Assembly: GCA_965657335.1 (NCBI GenBank)
Contig: CBFHOH010000025.1
Coordinates: 3,623-67,622 of the forward strand
Source: UBA4582 sp965657335
Lineage (GTDB): Bacteria; Pseudomonadota; Gammaproteobacteria; Pseudomonadales; Azotimanducaceae
Direction: 5' to 3'
Length of the DNA: 64,000 nucleotides
Below, piece by piece: positions 52,486 through 60,581 of this stretch. Every line of letters begins with the position of its first letter. Positions within the stretch are counted from its first letter, which is position 1. The notes beneath the pieces are model-generated. The model was not told where the DNA came from. It saw nothing but the letters and a program-made list of their open reading frames with translations, and did not search any database. A program made the position numbers and the translations under genes.

Positions 52486-52986
52486 GTGAAAAAGTTTAAG
52501 TTCTGTCCTATGTGCGCCTCGCCGCTCATAGAAAGGGTTAAAGATCGCATTGAGTGTTCTGCTAGTTGCGGTTTTGTTAACTACGATAACCCCACACCGG
52601 TCGCGGCTGTAGTTGTTGAATTCGACGGAAAGATTGTGCTCGCTCACAATCGGTCCTGGCGGGGTGATTTTTATGGGGTGATTACTGGTTTTGTCGATCA
52701 TGCCGAAGCCCCTGCGAATTGTGCTGTACGAGAGGTAAAAGAAGAACTGGACCTCGATGCTGCGCCGGCAACGCTAATTGGCGTCTATCCGTTTGAGCGA
52801 ATGAATCAGGTGATTATCGGGTACCACGTTCAAGCGACGGGAACAATTACGCTGAACGAGGAGCTTGATGCCTTTAAGCTAATGTCGCCTGAAGACTGTG
52901 TTGCATGGCCAACGGGTACAGGATATGCATTACGAGACTGGCTTCGCTCGCAAGGTCATGAGCCTGAGATGATGAAGCTCCCGTAG
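52486..52986 (+). CDS. Nudix hydrolase with N-terminal zinc ribbon
   Basis: A 166-residue protein. CPMC and CSASC in the first 30 residues form a zinc ribbon. The Nudix box is GFVDHAEAPANCAVREVKEELD (about 67-88), fitting Gx5Ex7REUxEE, with Asp replacing the final Gly. This layout resembles zinc-ribbon Nudix proteins such as NudC (NADH pyrophosphatase) or Orf-like ADP-ribose hydrolases, but it is shorter than NudC (about 257 residues), and the NudC SQPWPFPxS signature is missing. It starts at GTG 52486 with a weak ribosome-binding site. It precedes the convergent NAD kinase gene, so a nucleotide role is plausible. Confidence 0.85.
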   Translation: MKKFKFCPMCASPLIERVKDRIECSASCGFVNYDNPTPVAAVVVEFDGKIVLAHNRSWRGDFYGVITGFVDHAEAPANCAVREVKEELDLDAAPATLIGVYPFERMNQVIIGYHVQATGTITLNEELDAFKLMSPEDCVAWPTGTGYALRDWLRSQGHEPEMMKLP

Positions 52987-53017
52987 CAAAGTTTTTCGCT
53001 GTTTTGTTTGCCGTGTC

Positions 53018-53821
53018 CTAGGGTGTGAACTGCTCGTTAAGAATGCGTTCCTCGAGATTGTGATCGGGGTCGAAAAGTAATGTCACTTCCCGTTCAGGGG
53101 CGATGCTAATTTCGACTTCCGATACGTTGCGCACCTCATGCGCATCGGCAACAGCACTCACCGGTCTCTTGTGTTCATCAAGTACTGTTAAATGAATTTT
53201 TGCATTTTTCGGCAACACGGCACCTTGCCAACGTCGGGGTCGGAACGCACTGATGGGCGTGAGTGCGAGAACGTCTGATCCGATAGGTAGTATTGGACCG
53301 TGAGCAGACAGGTTGTAAGCGGTGCTACCGGCTGGTGTTGCTACTAGGCAGCCATCGCACATCAGTGTTTCGATCCGTGTTTTACCGTCAATAGTTACAC
53401 GCAGGTTAGCAGCCTGTCGCGTTTGTCGCAGTAAAGAAACCTCGTTAAAAGCGTAAGCCTCCTGCTCTATGCCGGAATCCGTTGTCACACGCATGTGAAG
53501 CGGGGTGATGGTAACCTGCTGAGCACTCTCTAGGCGTCCCATCAGGTCGTCGGTGTCGAAAGAATTCAGCAAAAAGCCAACGGTTCCTCTGTTCATGCCA
53601 TAAATAGGCAGGTTGCGCTTCATATTGCGATGTATAGCTTCAAGCATGTAGCCATCACCACCAAGTGCAACAATGATTTCGGCATCCTCAAGGCCGACTG
53701 CCTCATATTTCTCAGATAACATGGCCAAAGCTTCCTCAGCATTCGGGCTACGACTACCGACAAAAGTGATTTTCTTAGTCAACTTAGGCTTCCTTGTATT
53801 TTTAATGTCATATATAGCCAT
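53018..53821 (-). CDS. nadK: NAD kinase
   Basis: A 267-residue ATP-NAD kinase making NADP. The catalytic GGDGYML is at 54-60, MNRGTVGFLLN at 76-86, FNEVSLLRQ with Asn126-Glu127, and ATPAGSTAYNLSAHGPILP from 161. The short form and the TPAGSTAYNLSA and FRPRRWQGAVLP motifs are those I associate with alphaproteobacterial enzymes rather than the longer enterobacterial form. No neighbours share its pathway, apart from the convergent Nudix gene. The start at 53821 (ATG) is acceptable without a strong ribosome-binding site. Confidence 0.93.
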   Translation of the reverse strand: MAIYDIKNTRKPKLTKKITFVGSRSPNAEEALAMLSEKYEAVGLEDAEIIVALGGDGYMLEAIHRNMKRNLPIYGMNRGTVGFLLNSFDTDDLMGRLESAQQVTITPLHMRVTTDSGIEQEAYAFNEVSLLRQTRQAANLRVTIDGKTRIETLMCDGCLVATPAGSTAYNLSAHGPILPIGSDVLALTPISAFRPRRWQGAVLPKNAKIHLTVLDEHKRPVSAVADAHEVRNVSEVEISIAPEREVTLLFDPDHNLEERILNEQFTP

Positions 53822-54003
53822 GACACTGCGTGATACACAAGAATAAATGGCGGTGGCGCTAAGTCATGTGTGAGAACTGCAAGAAGAGTGGGCTAAACTA
53901 AGGATTTCGATGCTTAAGCGCTAGGTCGGCAGCGCAGTGCTGAATGCATTGTGCTTCTACTCGCTTTGGGTACTTGTCCTTTCTGAACGGAAATAAGGTT
54001 CTG

Positions 54004-55434
54004 CTAGTCCCGAGATGCAGATCGTTTTTTTCGTGCCGATGGTTCGCCCTGACCAAGCATTAGCTGCCCATGGGCGTCCAAAGTCATCCGGCCCACAGGA
54101 ACGGCATCGGTACTGACTTTCAAATTTATCAGGTCATAAAGATCACCATTACGGCCGACGAGTTGCTCTTGAATGCCGGCTGCGGCAGCAATACCGGCAT
54201 TTGCGATCAGATGATGGGGTTCGCCGTGAACCGGAACTACCGCTCTAGGTGAGACCCATTTGTACATTTGTGAAAGTTCAGGTTCACCGCCGTGGCCAGA
54301 AGCATGCAAGGTCAGGTTGCTGGTATCTGCCTGAAATACCGAAACGCCCATTCGCTCGAAGCGATTGATGAGTTGTTCAACGCTTCGTTCGTTACCAGGA
54401 ATCGTTTTCGCGGAAAAAATCACGTGATCGTCAGGTTGCAGGTTTAAATCTGGATGGGTATCGGTGCTTAGGCGATGTAGTGCCGCACCTTGTTCTCCCT
54501 GACTGCCGGTGGCGATAGCTAGAACCTCCTCGCGTGGTAAATAGCCAAGGTGTGCTCGATCAATAGGAAAAAAATCAGTGCCTAGATAGCCAGCATTCTG
54601 TGCGCAGCGGCTCATGTTATCCAATGAAAAACCGAGTAAGCCAAGACGCCGATTTGTTTGCAGAGCGATTGACCCGAGTGTCTGAAGCCTCGCAATATTG
54701 CTTGCGAAACAGGCTACGACAACTCGTCCCGTCGCGTGAGAAATCGCGGTTAATAGCCCCGTGGCGACGTCGGACTCAGAGTGTGCGCTTGCAGGGTTGA
54801 GAGCATTAGTCGAGTCACAAACAACAGCATCAATGTCTGTCATTGCCTGGTACTGCTCGGGGGTAATGTTCCTGCCAACCACTGGATTTTCGTCTAGCTT
54901 CCAATCAGCCGTGTGAAAAACTTTTCCGACGGGAGTTTGGATGACAAGTCCCTGCGTTTCAGGTGTTGAATGGGTCATCGGGATAAAAGTGAGTTTAAAG
55001 GGGCCGAGATCCAGTGTGCCACCTTCGGCGATATCCCTAATAGGAGCGGGGCAACTGCTCCGGGCAAATTTCGCGCGCAGAACGTTGCGGGTAAAAGGTG
55101 TTGTGTAAATAGGGCAGCCCAGATGCTCCCAAAGGTAGGGTAGAGCGCCTATGTGATCCTCATGTGCATGGGTGGCGATGACACCTAAAATGCTTGCTCT
55201 TTTCGCTGCGGCAAAATCGATGAGCGGCATTTCTACACGCGACTGAGTAATACCGTTTTTATCTGGCTCGTCTTCAAATGTGATGCCGCAATCCACAATA
55301 ATCCAGTGCCCATCATGCCCGTACATATTCAGGTTCATGCCAATTTCACCTGTACCACCGAGAGGAATAAACCAGAATTCTTGCCGGTCCGGTGTTAGGT
55401 TAATACCCGTTTTTTCTGCCAGTGAACCGTTCAT
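54004..55434 (-). CDS. rnj: Ribonuclease J
   Basis: A 476-residue metallo-beta-lactamase/beta-CASP RNase. The zinc motif is HAHEDH (89-94), preceded by WIIVDCGITF; MTHSTPETQGLVIQTPVGKVFHTADWKLDENP and beta-CASP motifs CDSTNA, ASNIARLQ and HASGHGGEPEL follow. It degrades RNA 5'-3' and processes rRNA in alphaproteobacteria and Firmicutes, and is unusual in most gammaproteobacteria. It is shorter than the usual 550 residues, lacking a full C-terminal domain. The start ATG at 55434 is one base after the folA stop; a frame open to 55557 overlaps folA and is rejected. Confidence 0.9.
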   Translation of the reverse strand: MNGSLAEKTGINLTPDRQEFWFIPLGGTGEIGMNLNMYGHDGHWIIVDCGITFEDEPDKNGITQSRVEMPLIDFAAAKRASILGVIATHAHEDHIGALPYLWEHLGCPIYTTPFTRNVLRAKFARSSCPAPIRDIAEGGTLDLGPFKLTFIPMTHSTPETQGLVIQTPVGKVFHTADWKLDENPVVGRNITPEQYQAMTDIDAVVCDSTNALNPASAHSESDVATGLLTAISHATGRVVVACFASNIARLQTLGSIALQTNRRLGLLGFSLDNMSRCAQNAGYLGTDFFPIDRAHLGYLPREEVLAIATGSQGEQGAALHRLSTDTHPDLNLQPDDHVIFSAKTIPGNERSVEQLINRFERMGVSVFQADTSNLTLHASGHGGEPELSQMYKWVSPRAVVPVHGEPHHLIANAGIAAAAGIQEQLVGRNGDLYDLINLKVSTDAVPVGRMTLDAHGQLMLGQGEPSARKKRSASRD

Positions 55435-55435
55435 G

Positions 55436-55927
55436 TTAATGCCGTTGATGAAGATAGATGTCGAATGAGAAGGCGTGTTGCTCATCAACAGCGTGATTTG
55501 CAAGTGTTCTTGTTTCAAAGTTTGAAAAATCAAACTCTGGCAAGAAGGTGTCACCATCTACTGTCGTGTTTATCCGAGTCTCATATACTCGGTCGGCCTT
55601 ATCGAAAGCAGCAACTAGCAAAGAAACGCCGCCAATGATGAATGTTTCCTCGAATTTTGCGGCTGTATGCATGGCAGCTTCTAAACTATCAACCACAATG
55701 ACGTCCTTTGCTGCGGAATAGTGTGAATTTCGGGTAACAACCACGTTAAGTCGATTGTCCAACTTTGCGTTGTGGTCCTCATAGGTACGACGTCCCATAA
55801 CGACAGCGTGCCCATGGGTCGTTTGGTCAAAAAACGCGTATTCGTCAGGCAGTTGCCAAGGCAGTCTGCCGTCAGACCCGATACAGTGATTCAATGACCG
55901 TGCGTAGATGAGTGAAAGGTTTTGCAT
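55436..55927 (-). CDS. folA: Dihydrofolate reductase
   Basis: A 163-residue enzyme reducing dihydrofolate with NADPH. IGSDGRLPWQLPDEYAFFDQTT (about 17-38) has the substrate-binding acidic residue, HAVVMGRRTYED holds the cofactor, and FIIGGVSLLVAAF is the usual GG-x-x-x-(Y/F) region. Length and order fit bacterial chromosomal FolA. The RNase J gene starts one base after its stop. No thyA gene is in the window. Confidence 0.92.
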   Translation of the reverse strand: MQNLSLIYARSLNHCIGSDGRLPWQLPDEYAFFDQTTHGHAVVMGRRTYEDHNAKLDNRLNVVVTRNSHYSAAKDVIVVDSLEAAMHTAAKFEETFIIGGVSLLVAAFDKADRVYETRINTTVDGDTFLPEFDFSNFETRTLANHAVDEQHAFSFDIYLHQRH

Positions 55928-55998
55928 AAAGCGCAGAATGCAGGCCCGAGTGGTGATTGCTTGTATAGAAAATGTGTATGGATGATACGTTCTGTCGT

Positions 55999-56031
55999 TA
56001 CGTCCAGTTCACTTATACGTCTAGTTCACTT
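55999..56031. repeat. Two-copy tandem repeat, 17-base period
   Basis: TACGTCCAGTTCACTT (55999-56014) is repeated as TACGTCTAGTTCACTT (56016-56031) with one mismatch. It lies upstream of folA, on the promoter side for the minus-strand folA/rnj unit. It may be a tandem operator or a replication slippage product. Confidence 0.6.
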
Positions 56032-56147
56032 GTTGTTTGATATACCTCGAGCCTCAGACTTGGCTTAGCAGCTGATTTAAGCGCCATTTTTTGGTTTAGC
56101 AAGATCGTTAGCGTTCGATTTTAGTGCATCGTAAACCTGCACAGTTG

Positions 56148-56912
56148 CTACGTCTGAGAGTTCCGTTTTAGACGTCTCATGCCTATTAACCAACGATCGA
56201 CATCATCACCTTTACGGCGAACGTAGTCTTCAACCTCTGGGTGCGGCAGAACGTGAAAGCGTCCTTCTCGAATGCACTCGACGACGGTTTGGGCTAATTG
56301 CTCGGGTTCTATAATGCCGTCCGTCTGTCCATCCCCAAGGCTCTTTGGCGCCATGGCTGTATTGACACCTTGAGGGCATAAAACAGAAACGCCAATTCCA
56401 TCATCTCCGTGGGTGATCGCGAGAAATTCGGCCAGTTTGACGGCCGCTGCTTTGGTCACTGTGTAAGGGCCGGAACCCATCGCCGCTAACAAGCCCGCAG
56501 CGCTTGCGGTATTGAGCAGGTAACCCTCGCCGCGCGCGATCATCGACGGCAACACAGCTCTGGCCGCGTAAAGGTGCGACATCACGTGCAATTCCCACTG
56601 ATTTTGCCAGACTTCATTGGTGGCATCGGTGAGTAATCCTGCGCCGCCGGCACCAGCGTTAGAGCAAAATAAATCGATGCGACCCTCGCGCGCAATGGTC
56701 TGATCAACAACTGATTGAATGTCTGATTCGCTAGTGACATCGCAAGCGATACCGATGCAGCCAATATCATTCGCGGCCGCTTGCACGGCATCTTCATGCA
56801 AATCAGCCAGCACGATCTGCTTGGCGCCCTCCGCAAGAAAAGCGCGGGCCATTGCTTGACCAATGCCGCCGCTGCCCCCGGTGATGACTACAACACGATC
56901 TTTCATTTCCAT
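56148..56912 (-). CDS. Short-chain dehydrogenase/reductase
   Basis: A 254-residue classical SDR: TGGSGGIG at residues 11-18, DLHEDAVQAA as the cofactor-specificity segment (acidic residue suggesting NAD), NAGAGG, and the catalytic pair in GPYTVTKAAAVKLAEF (Tyr and Lys four apart) after NTASAAG. The C-terminal region (EDYVRRKGDDVDRWLIGMRRL) is longer than in FabG. The ATG at 56912 with GAAGAG upstream is preferred to a TTG at 56933. The substrate is unknown; it lies alone between folA and the GMC cluster. Confidence 0.86.
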   Translation of the reverse strand: MEMKDRVVVITGGSGGIGQAMARAFLAEGAKQIVLADLHEDAVQAAANDIGCIGIACDVTSESDIQSVVDQTIAREGRIDLFCSNAGAGGAGLLTDATNEVWQNQWELHVMSHLYAARAVLPSMIARGEGYLLNTASAAGLLAAMGSGPYTVTKAAAVKLAEFLAITHGDDGIGVSVLCPQGVNTAMAPKSLGDGQTDGIIEPEQLAQTVVECIREGRFHVLPHPEVEDYVRRKGDDVDRWLIGMRRLKRNSQT

Positions 56913-57080
56913 ATTGGTTAACTCTTCTGTCAATGGGATTCGGGTGAAATTAAAAAAATTTAGTATGAACTAGCTTGAATTTGTCTGCACCTGAAAATCT
57001 CGTGATTTTCTTTCGTGCAACAGACCGCACAAACTTCAAAATAGTTTAGCGTCTTACTCCCTTACCTCATCACCCCCATA

Positions 57081-57096
57081 CTCCCTCACTCCCTCA
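57081..57096. repeat. CT-rich tandem repeat
   Basis: CTCCCTCA occurs twice in tandem (57081-57088 and 57089-57096) in a pyrimidine-rich stretch of about 50 bases (57055-57102) between the SDR gene and the GMC small-subunit gene. It has no evident coding use and may be low-complexity spacer or part of a weak terminator. Confidence 0.55.
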
Positions 57097-57181
57097 CCCC
57101 CAATGGCGTGATGGCGGCTCCGAAAGATCTATATCGCGTGTCGAGATACCGAAGACGATGCAAAGCGCATGTTCAAAACCC

Positions 57182-57637
57182 TCAGACTGGCCGGTAGAAT
57201 GGCGTTCTCTGTTTTACCTGATCTAGCAGTGACCAGTCGCCCTGTTCGACCTGATGGCCTAGGGGAAACGGCGGTCGAGCCGATTGTCCGTGGGCGCTTA
57301 GCACGCGCGGATCTTGATAGTAAGACTGCATGATAATGATTGTTAGCGTTCGCGATAAAGGGCGAAATTTGGGGTTTTTATCGAGCGCGCCAAGCAGTGC
57401 TTCCGGTGTCGAAGTCACTGGGTCAATCTCTTCACACAGTGTGTCGATGCCTGTAACCAGCCGATCGGAAAAGTGTGCCGATTTATCTAAGATAGTTTTC
57501 ATCACTTGCGGATCAGATGCTGAAGGCAGATCTAGCACTTCGTCTTTTCTGATCATTGCATTTGCGATAGCGCTGATCGCCTGCTGATGTCGTTTATTAA
57601 ATACGCCATCGCTAGATATCAATTCGTTACTATTCAT
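57182..57637 (-). CDS. GMC oxidoreductase small subunit (gluconate 2-dehydrogenase subunit 3-like)
   Basis: A 151-residue protein directly downstream of the GMC gene (19 bases). The C-terminal part, IIMQSYYQDPRVLSAHGQSARPPFPLGHQVEQGDWSLLDQVKQRTPFYR, fits the small partner subunits that accompany GMC dehydrogenases. There is no signal peptide, unlike the Tat-exported subunits of gluconate or fructose dehydrogenase, so the complex may be cytoplasmic or carried by the partner. Its function would be stabilisation or electron transfer. Confidence 0.75.
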   Translation of the reverse strand: MNSNELISSDGVFNKRHQQAISAIANAMIRKDEVLDLPSASDPQVMKTILDKSAHFSDRLVTGIDTLCEEIDPVTSTPEALLGALDKNPKFRPLSRTLTIIIMQSYYQDPRVLSAHGQSARPPFPLGHQVEQGDWSLLDQVKQRTPFYRPV

Positions 57638-57656
57638 TTCTCATCCTCGACGACGG

Positions 57657-59258
57657 CTAGTCAAATAACGTAGCAGACGCCAACTTCTGTTTGATTGTGT
57701 CTGCGATGTAAAGTGCTAGTGCCTGAATTGTTCTGGTCGGATTAACGGCAGCACTGGTTACAAATACACTACCGTCTATGACAAAAAGATTTTTGACGTC
57801 GTGGCTTCGTCCCCATTCATTCACAACGGAAGTTTGAGGATCAAGGCCCATGCGTGCTGTGCCCATGTTATGCCAACCGGCATTGCCTACTAATCGCTGA
57901 ACAATGACATCTTCAGCGCCAGCGGCTTCTAATGCCTCTGTCCCGCGCGCTACGGCGAAGTCCAACATCTTTTGGCTGTTTTCACTAAGTGTATATTGAA
58001 TTTTTGGTGCTGGAATCCCGTGGGCATCGGTCAATTCGGGATCGAGAGTCACCTGATTATGAAGTTCTGGTAGGTCTTCGCATATGGCGACCAGTCCGGC
58101 GACGCGTTCACTCATTTTTCCGTACGCGGCATGGTGGCCTTCGCCCTTTGGTACTCTGCCTGTAAAAATTCCGCGTAGGGCTGTTGCAGCCGGACCATAA
58201 CCGCGTTGGGTTTCAAAACTAAATCCTCTTAAGAACCCTCGCTCAAGGTTGGTCTCATAGAACTCATGACTAGCAACGCACTTGTGCGGTCCTTTTGCAC
58301 CATCCATGGCATCGCGAAAGATCCCTTCAATCGCGGCATAGGGGTGAAACATTAAATTTTTTCCTACCATGCCGCTGGTGTTGCCAAGTCCGTCTGGAAA
58401 TTGCGTAGAGCTAGAGTTAAGTAAAATCCGCGGCGTACCAATACCGTTACAAGCCATCACTACTAATTCAGCTGGTTGAAATTGTTCTTTACCGTCCGCA
58501 TCGTAATAAATGGCTCCGGTTGCTTTGCCCTCTTTATTCACCGTGATTTCACGTACGCGGCAATGTGTTTTTAATTTGACGCCAGCGCGTATCGCGTGAG
58601 GCCAATAGGTGATGTCAGTGCTAGCTTTCGCTCCTTGTGCGCAACCCATGCCGCAAGCACCCAGATTGATACATTTGTCGCGACCGTCATACTGCTCAGT
58701 AGCGATGGCCATATCGGAGGGCCACCAGTGCCAACCTAACTTGTTAAATCCATGTGCCAGTGTTTCACCTGCCCGCCCCAAAGGTATTGGCGGCATAACC
58801 GCCTCTTTAGGGGGGTAAGCAGGATCGCCTGCCAATCCTGAAACACCCATCATTCGATCATTTTCGTTGTAGTACTTCTCCAGCATTTGGTAGTCAACGG
58901 GCCAATCTTCGGCGATGCCATCTAAGGTCTTTACTCGGAAATCAGATGGGTGAAATCTCGGATAATGCCCGGCAAATAAAATTGTGCCGCCACCTACACC
59001 ATTGTAGTTTGCGATAGATATAGGCGATTCGCTGACATTGATCGGGTAGTCAGCAGCATTTGAGCGGTGGTTGGGATTACTGTTGAATTTATTGTCTGAC
59101 TCCCAATCCATCGTGCTGCTGGGATAATCTGACGGGTTAACCCAGTCTCCTTGCTCTAGGCAAAGGATTTCCATGCGCGTGTCCGCCAGACTCCAGGCAA
59201 ACGTCGCTGCCGATGCGCCTGCGCCGACAATGAGCACGTCAACAGGTGGTAAACTCAA
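57657..59258 (-). CDS. GMC family FAD oxidoreductase
   Basis: A 533-residue FAD-dependent sugar/alcohol dehydrogenase. The FAD motif VGAGASAATFAWSLAD is at 11-26, GVGGGTILFAGHYPR at about 86-100, and a Cys-rich CINLGACGMGCAQGAKAS follows near 200. Catalytic His463 (GWHNMGTARMG) and Asn506 (VNPTRTIQALALYIA) are present. The start is TTG at 59258, overlapping the upstream stop by four bases. The gene order enolase-superfamily enzyme, GMC, small subunit points to oxidation and dehydration of a sugar acid. There is no Tat signal, so it is probably cytoplasmic. Confidence 0.9.
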   Translation of the reverse strand: MSLPPVDVLIVGAGASAATFAWSLADTRMEILCLEQGDWVNPSDYPSSTMDWESDNKFNSNPNHRSNAADYPINVSESPISIANYNGVGGGTILFAGHYPRFHPSDFRVKTLDGIAEDWPVDYQMLEKYYNENDRMMGVSGLAGDPAYPPKEAVMPPIPLGRAGETLAHGFNKLGWHWWPSDMAIATEQYDGRDKCINLGACGMGCAQGAKASTDITYWPHAIRAGVKLKTHCRVREITVNKEGKATGAIYYDADGKEQFQPAELVVMACNGIGTPRILLNSSSTQFPDGLGNTSGMVGKNLMFHPYAAIEGIFRDAMDGAKGPHKCVASHEFYETNLERGFLRGFSFETQRGYGPAATALRGIFTGRVPKGEGHHAAYGKMSERVAGLVAICEDLPELHNQVTLDPELTDAHGIPAPKIQYTLSENSQKMLDFAVARGTEALEAAGAEDVIVQRLVGNAGWHNMGTARMGLDPQTSVVNEWGRSHDVKNLFVIDGSVFVTSAAVNPTRTIQALALYIADTIKQKLASATLFD

Positions 59259-60466
59259 GAGGTTTTGCCCGCGCGGCGCTGACGTCTAATCGCCGCGAGA
59301 GAGCCTCGATGTTCTTCTAGTTTATCTTCATTTAAATCGATGCCAATGCCAGGTTTCTCCGATGGTATTAAATCGCCGTTATCCCAATTAAAAGGCTCGA
59401 CCACAATCTCGTCGAAGAAGTCGCGAGATTTGTAAATGCTTTCCTGGATGAGAAAGTTTGGAATGTTTGCGTCAATCTGTACGGCGGCGGCGGTGATGAT
59501 GGGGCCACCCCAAATATGAGGCGCCATGAGCACATAGTTTGCTTCCGCAAGCGCTGCGATTTTCTTGCACGCTGTAATGCCGCCGCAGCTGCCGAGATCA
59601 GGTTGTGCAAAAGCGCAGCCGCCTTGTTCAAACAGATTCTGAAATTCATGGATGCCAGCTAACCGCTCGCCGGTAGCGACGGGGATACTTGTTCGTCTTG
59701 CGATTTCACCCATCTGCTTATAGTTTTCCGGTGGGCAGGGCTCTTCAAGCCAAAGCGGGTCATACTTCTCGATTCTGGCTGCAAGTCTTCTTGCGGCCGA
59801 AGGTGTTATTTGTCCATGCGTCCCGATCAGGATATCTGCCCGGTTGCCCACGGCTGCCCTAACCGCAGCAACGCCCTTTTCTGCATTTTCATAGTCTTGC
59901 ATTGAAACTTCCCAGGGCGCTGTGGGCAAGCGCCGAGGGGTGTTTTGTGGGAGTGGATCAAATTTCAGCCCGGTGAAACCCTCGTCAGCTAGCCGACCCG
60001 CGATTTCGCCGATGCGCTCCGAGCCCGAAGTCCACATGTCCGTGGTGCTTCCTTCCGGATCATAGATATAAGTGTAGGTTCTCACCCGATCACGGTATTT
60101 ACCGCCCAACAGATTGTAAACTGGCGTGTTGAAATGCTTTCCTGTGATGTCCCACAACGCGATGTCAATCGCACTAACAACGCCCATGCCGACATAATCA
60201 GGATGCTGTGCCATCATGCCATCGTACATCTTGTGATAAAGCGTTTCTCGGTCGATAGGGTTCTTGCCTTCTAGATACCCTTCAAATACTTGGCTAACGA
60301 GCATTTCATAGCTGTCCTCCAGACCGTGTAGCGCGCCAAGCACTGCGGTCTCTCCCCAGCCAACAAGTCCTGTGTCAGTCTCGAGTTTTACGAAAAACCA
60401 GAAAGAGCCTCCGGAGTGGGGTGGCGGCGTTTGTACGACAAATGTTTTTACTTTCGTTAGCTTCAC
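59255..60466 (-). CDS. Enolase-superfamily enzyme (galactonate dehydratase-like)
   Basis: A 403-residue mandelate racemase/muconate lactonizing-type protein. Lys168 (GLKFDP), Glu241/Glu242 (WLEEPCPP), Glu267 (GERLAG), Asp290 and His317 (APHIWG) are placed like the metal and acid-base residues of D-galactonate dehydratase. The first metal-ligand position, usually Asp, reads G215-T-H217-G (ILIGTHGQ), so metal binding may differ. It starts at GTG 60466 after AGGAG. The expected reaction is dehydration of a sugar acid, but this subgroup is not certain. It leads the operon with the GMC pair. Confidence 0.85.
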   Translation of the reverse strand: MKLTKVKTFVVQTPPPHSGGSFWFFVKLETDTGLVGWGETAVLGALHGLEDSYEMLVSQVFEGYLEGKNPIDRETLYHKMYDGMMAQHPDYVGMGVVSAIDIALWDITGKHFNTPVYNLLGGKYRDRVRTYTYIYDPEGSTTDMWTSGSERIGEIAGRLADEGFTGLKFDPLPQNTPRRLPTAPWEVSMQDYENAEKGVAAVRAAVGNRADILIGTHGQITPSAARRLAARIEKYDPLWLEEPCPPENYKQMGEIARRTSIPVATGERLAGIHEFQNLFEQGGCAFAQPDLGSCGGITACKKIAALAEANYVLMAPHIWGGPIITAAAVQIDANIPNFLIQESIYKSRDFFDEIVVEPFNWDNGDLIPSEKPGIGIDLNEDKLEEHRGSLAAIRRQRRAGKTS

Positions 60467-60581
60467 GATGATCTCCTGATCTCTTTCGAGGAATTTTTCA
60501 GGCTACATTATGCCATCGAGCGCGTAAAGCTGGGGCGCGGATTACCTAAATTCGGCCTGCATTTTTTCGAGAAGCGTAAAT

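Noticed and set aside
54004..55557. Longer RNase J start overlapping folA
   Set aside because: The extra residues run through the folA coding end, and no family similarity or ribosome-binding site supports them; ATG 55434 follows the folA stop by one base.
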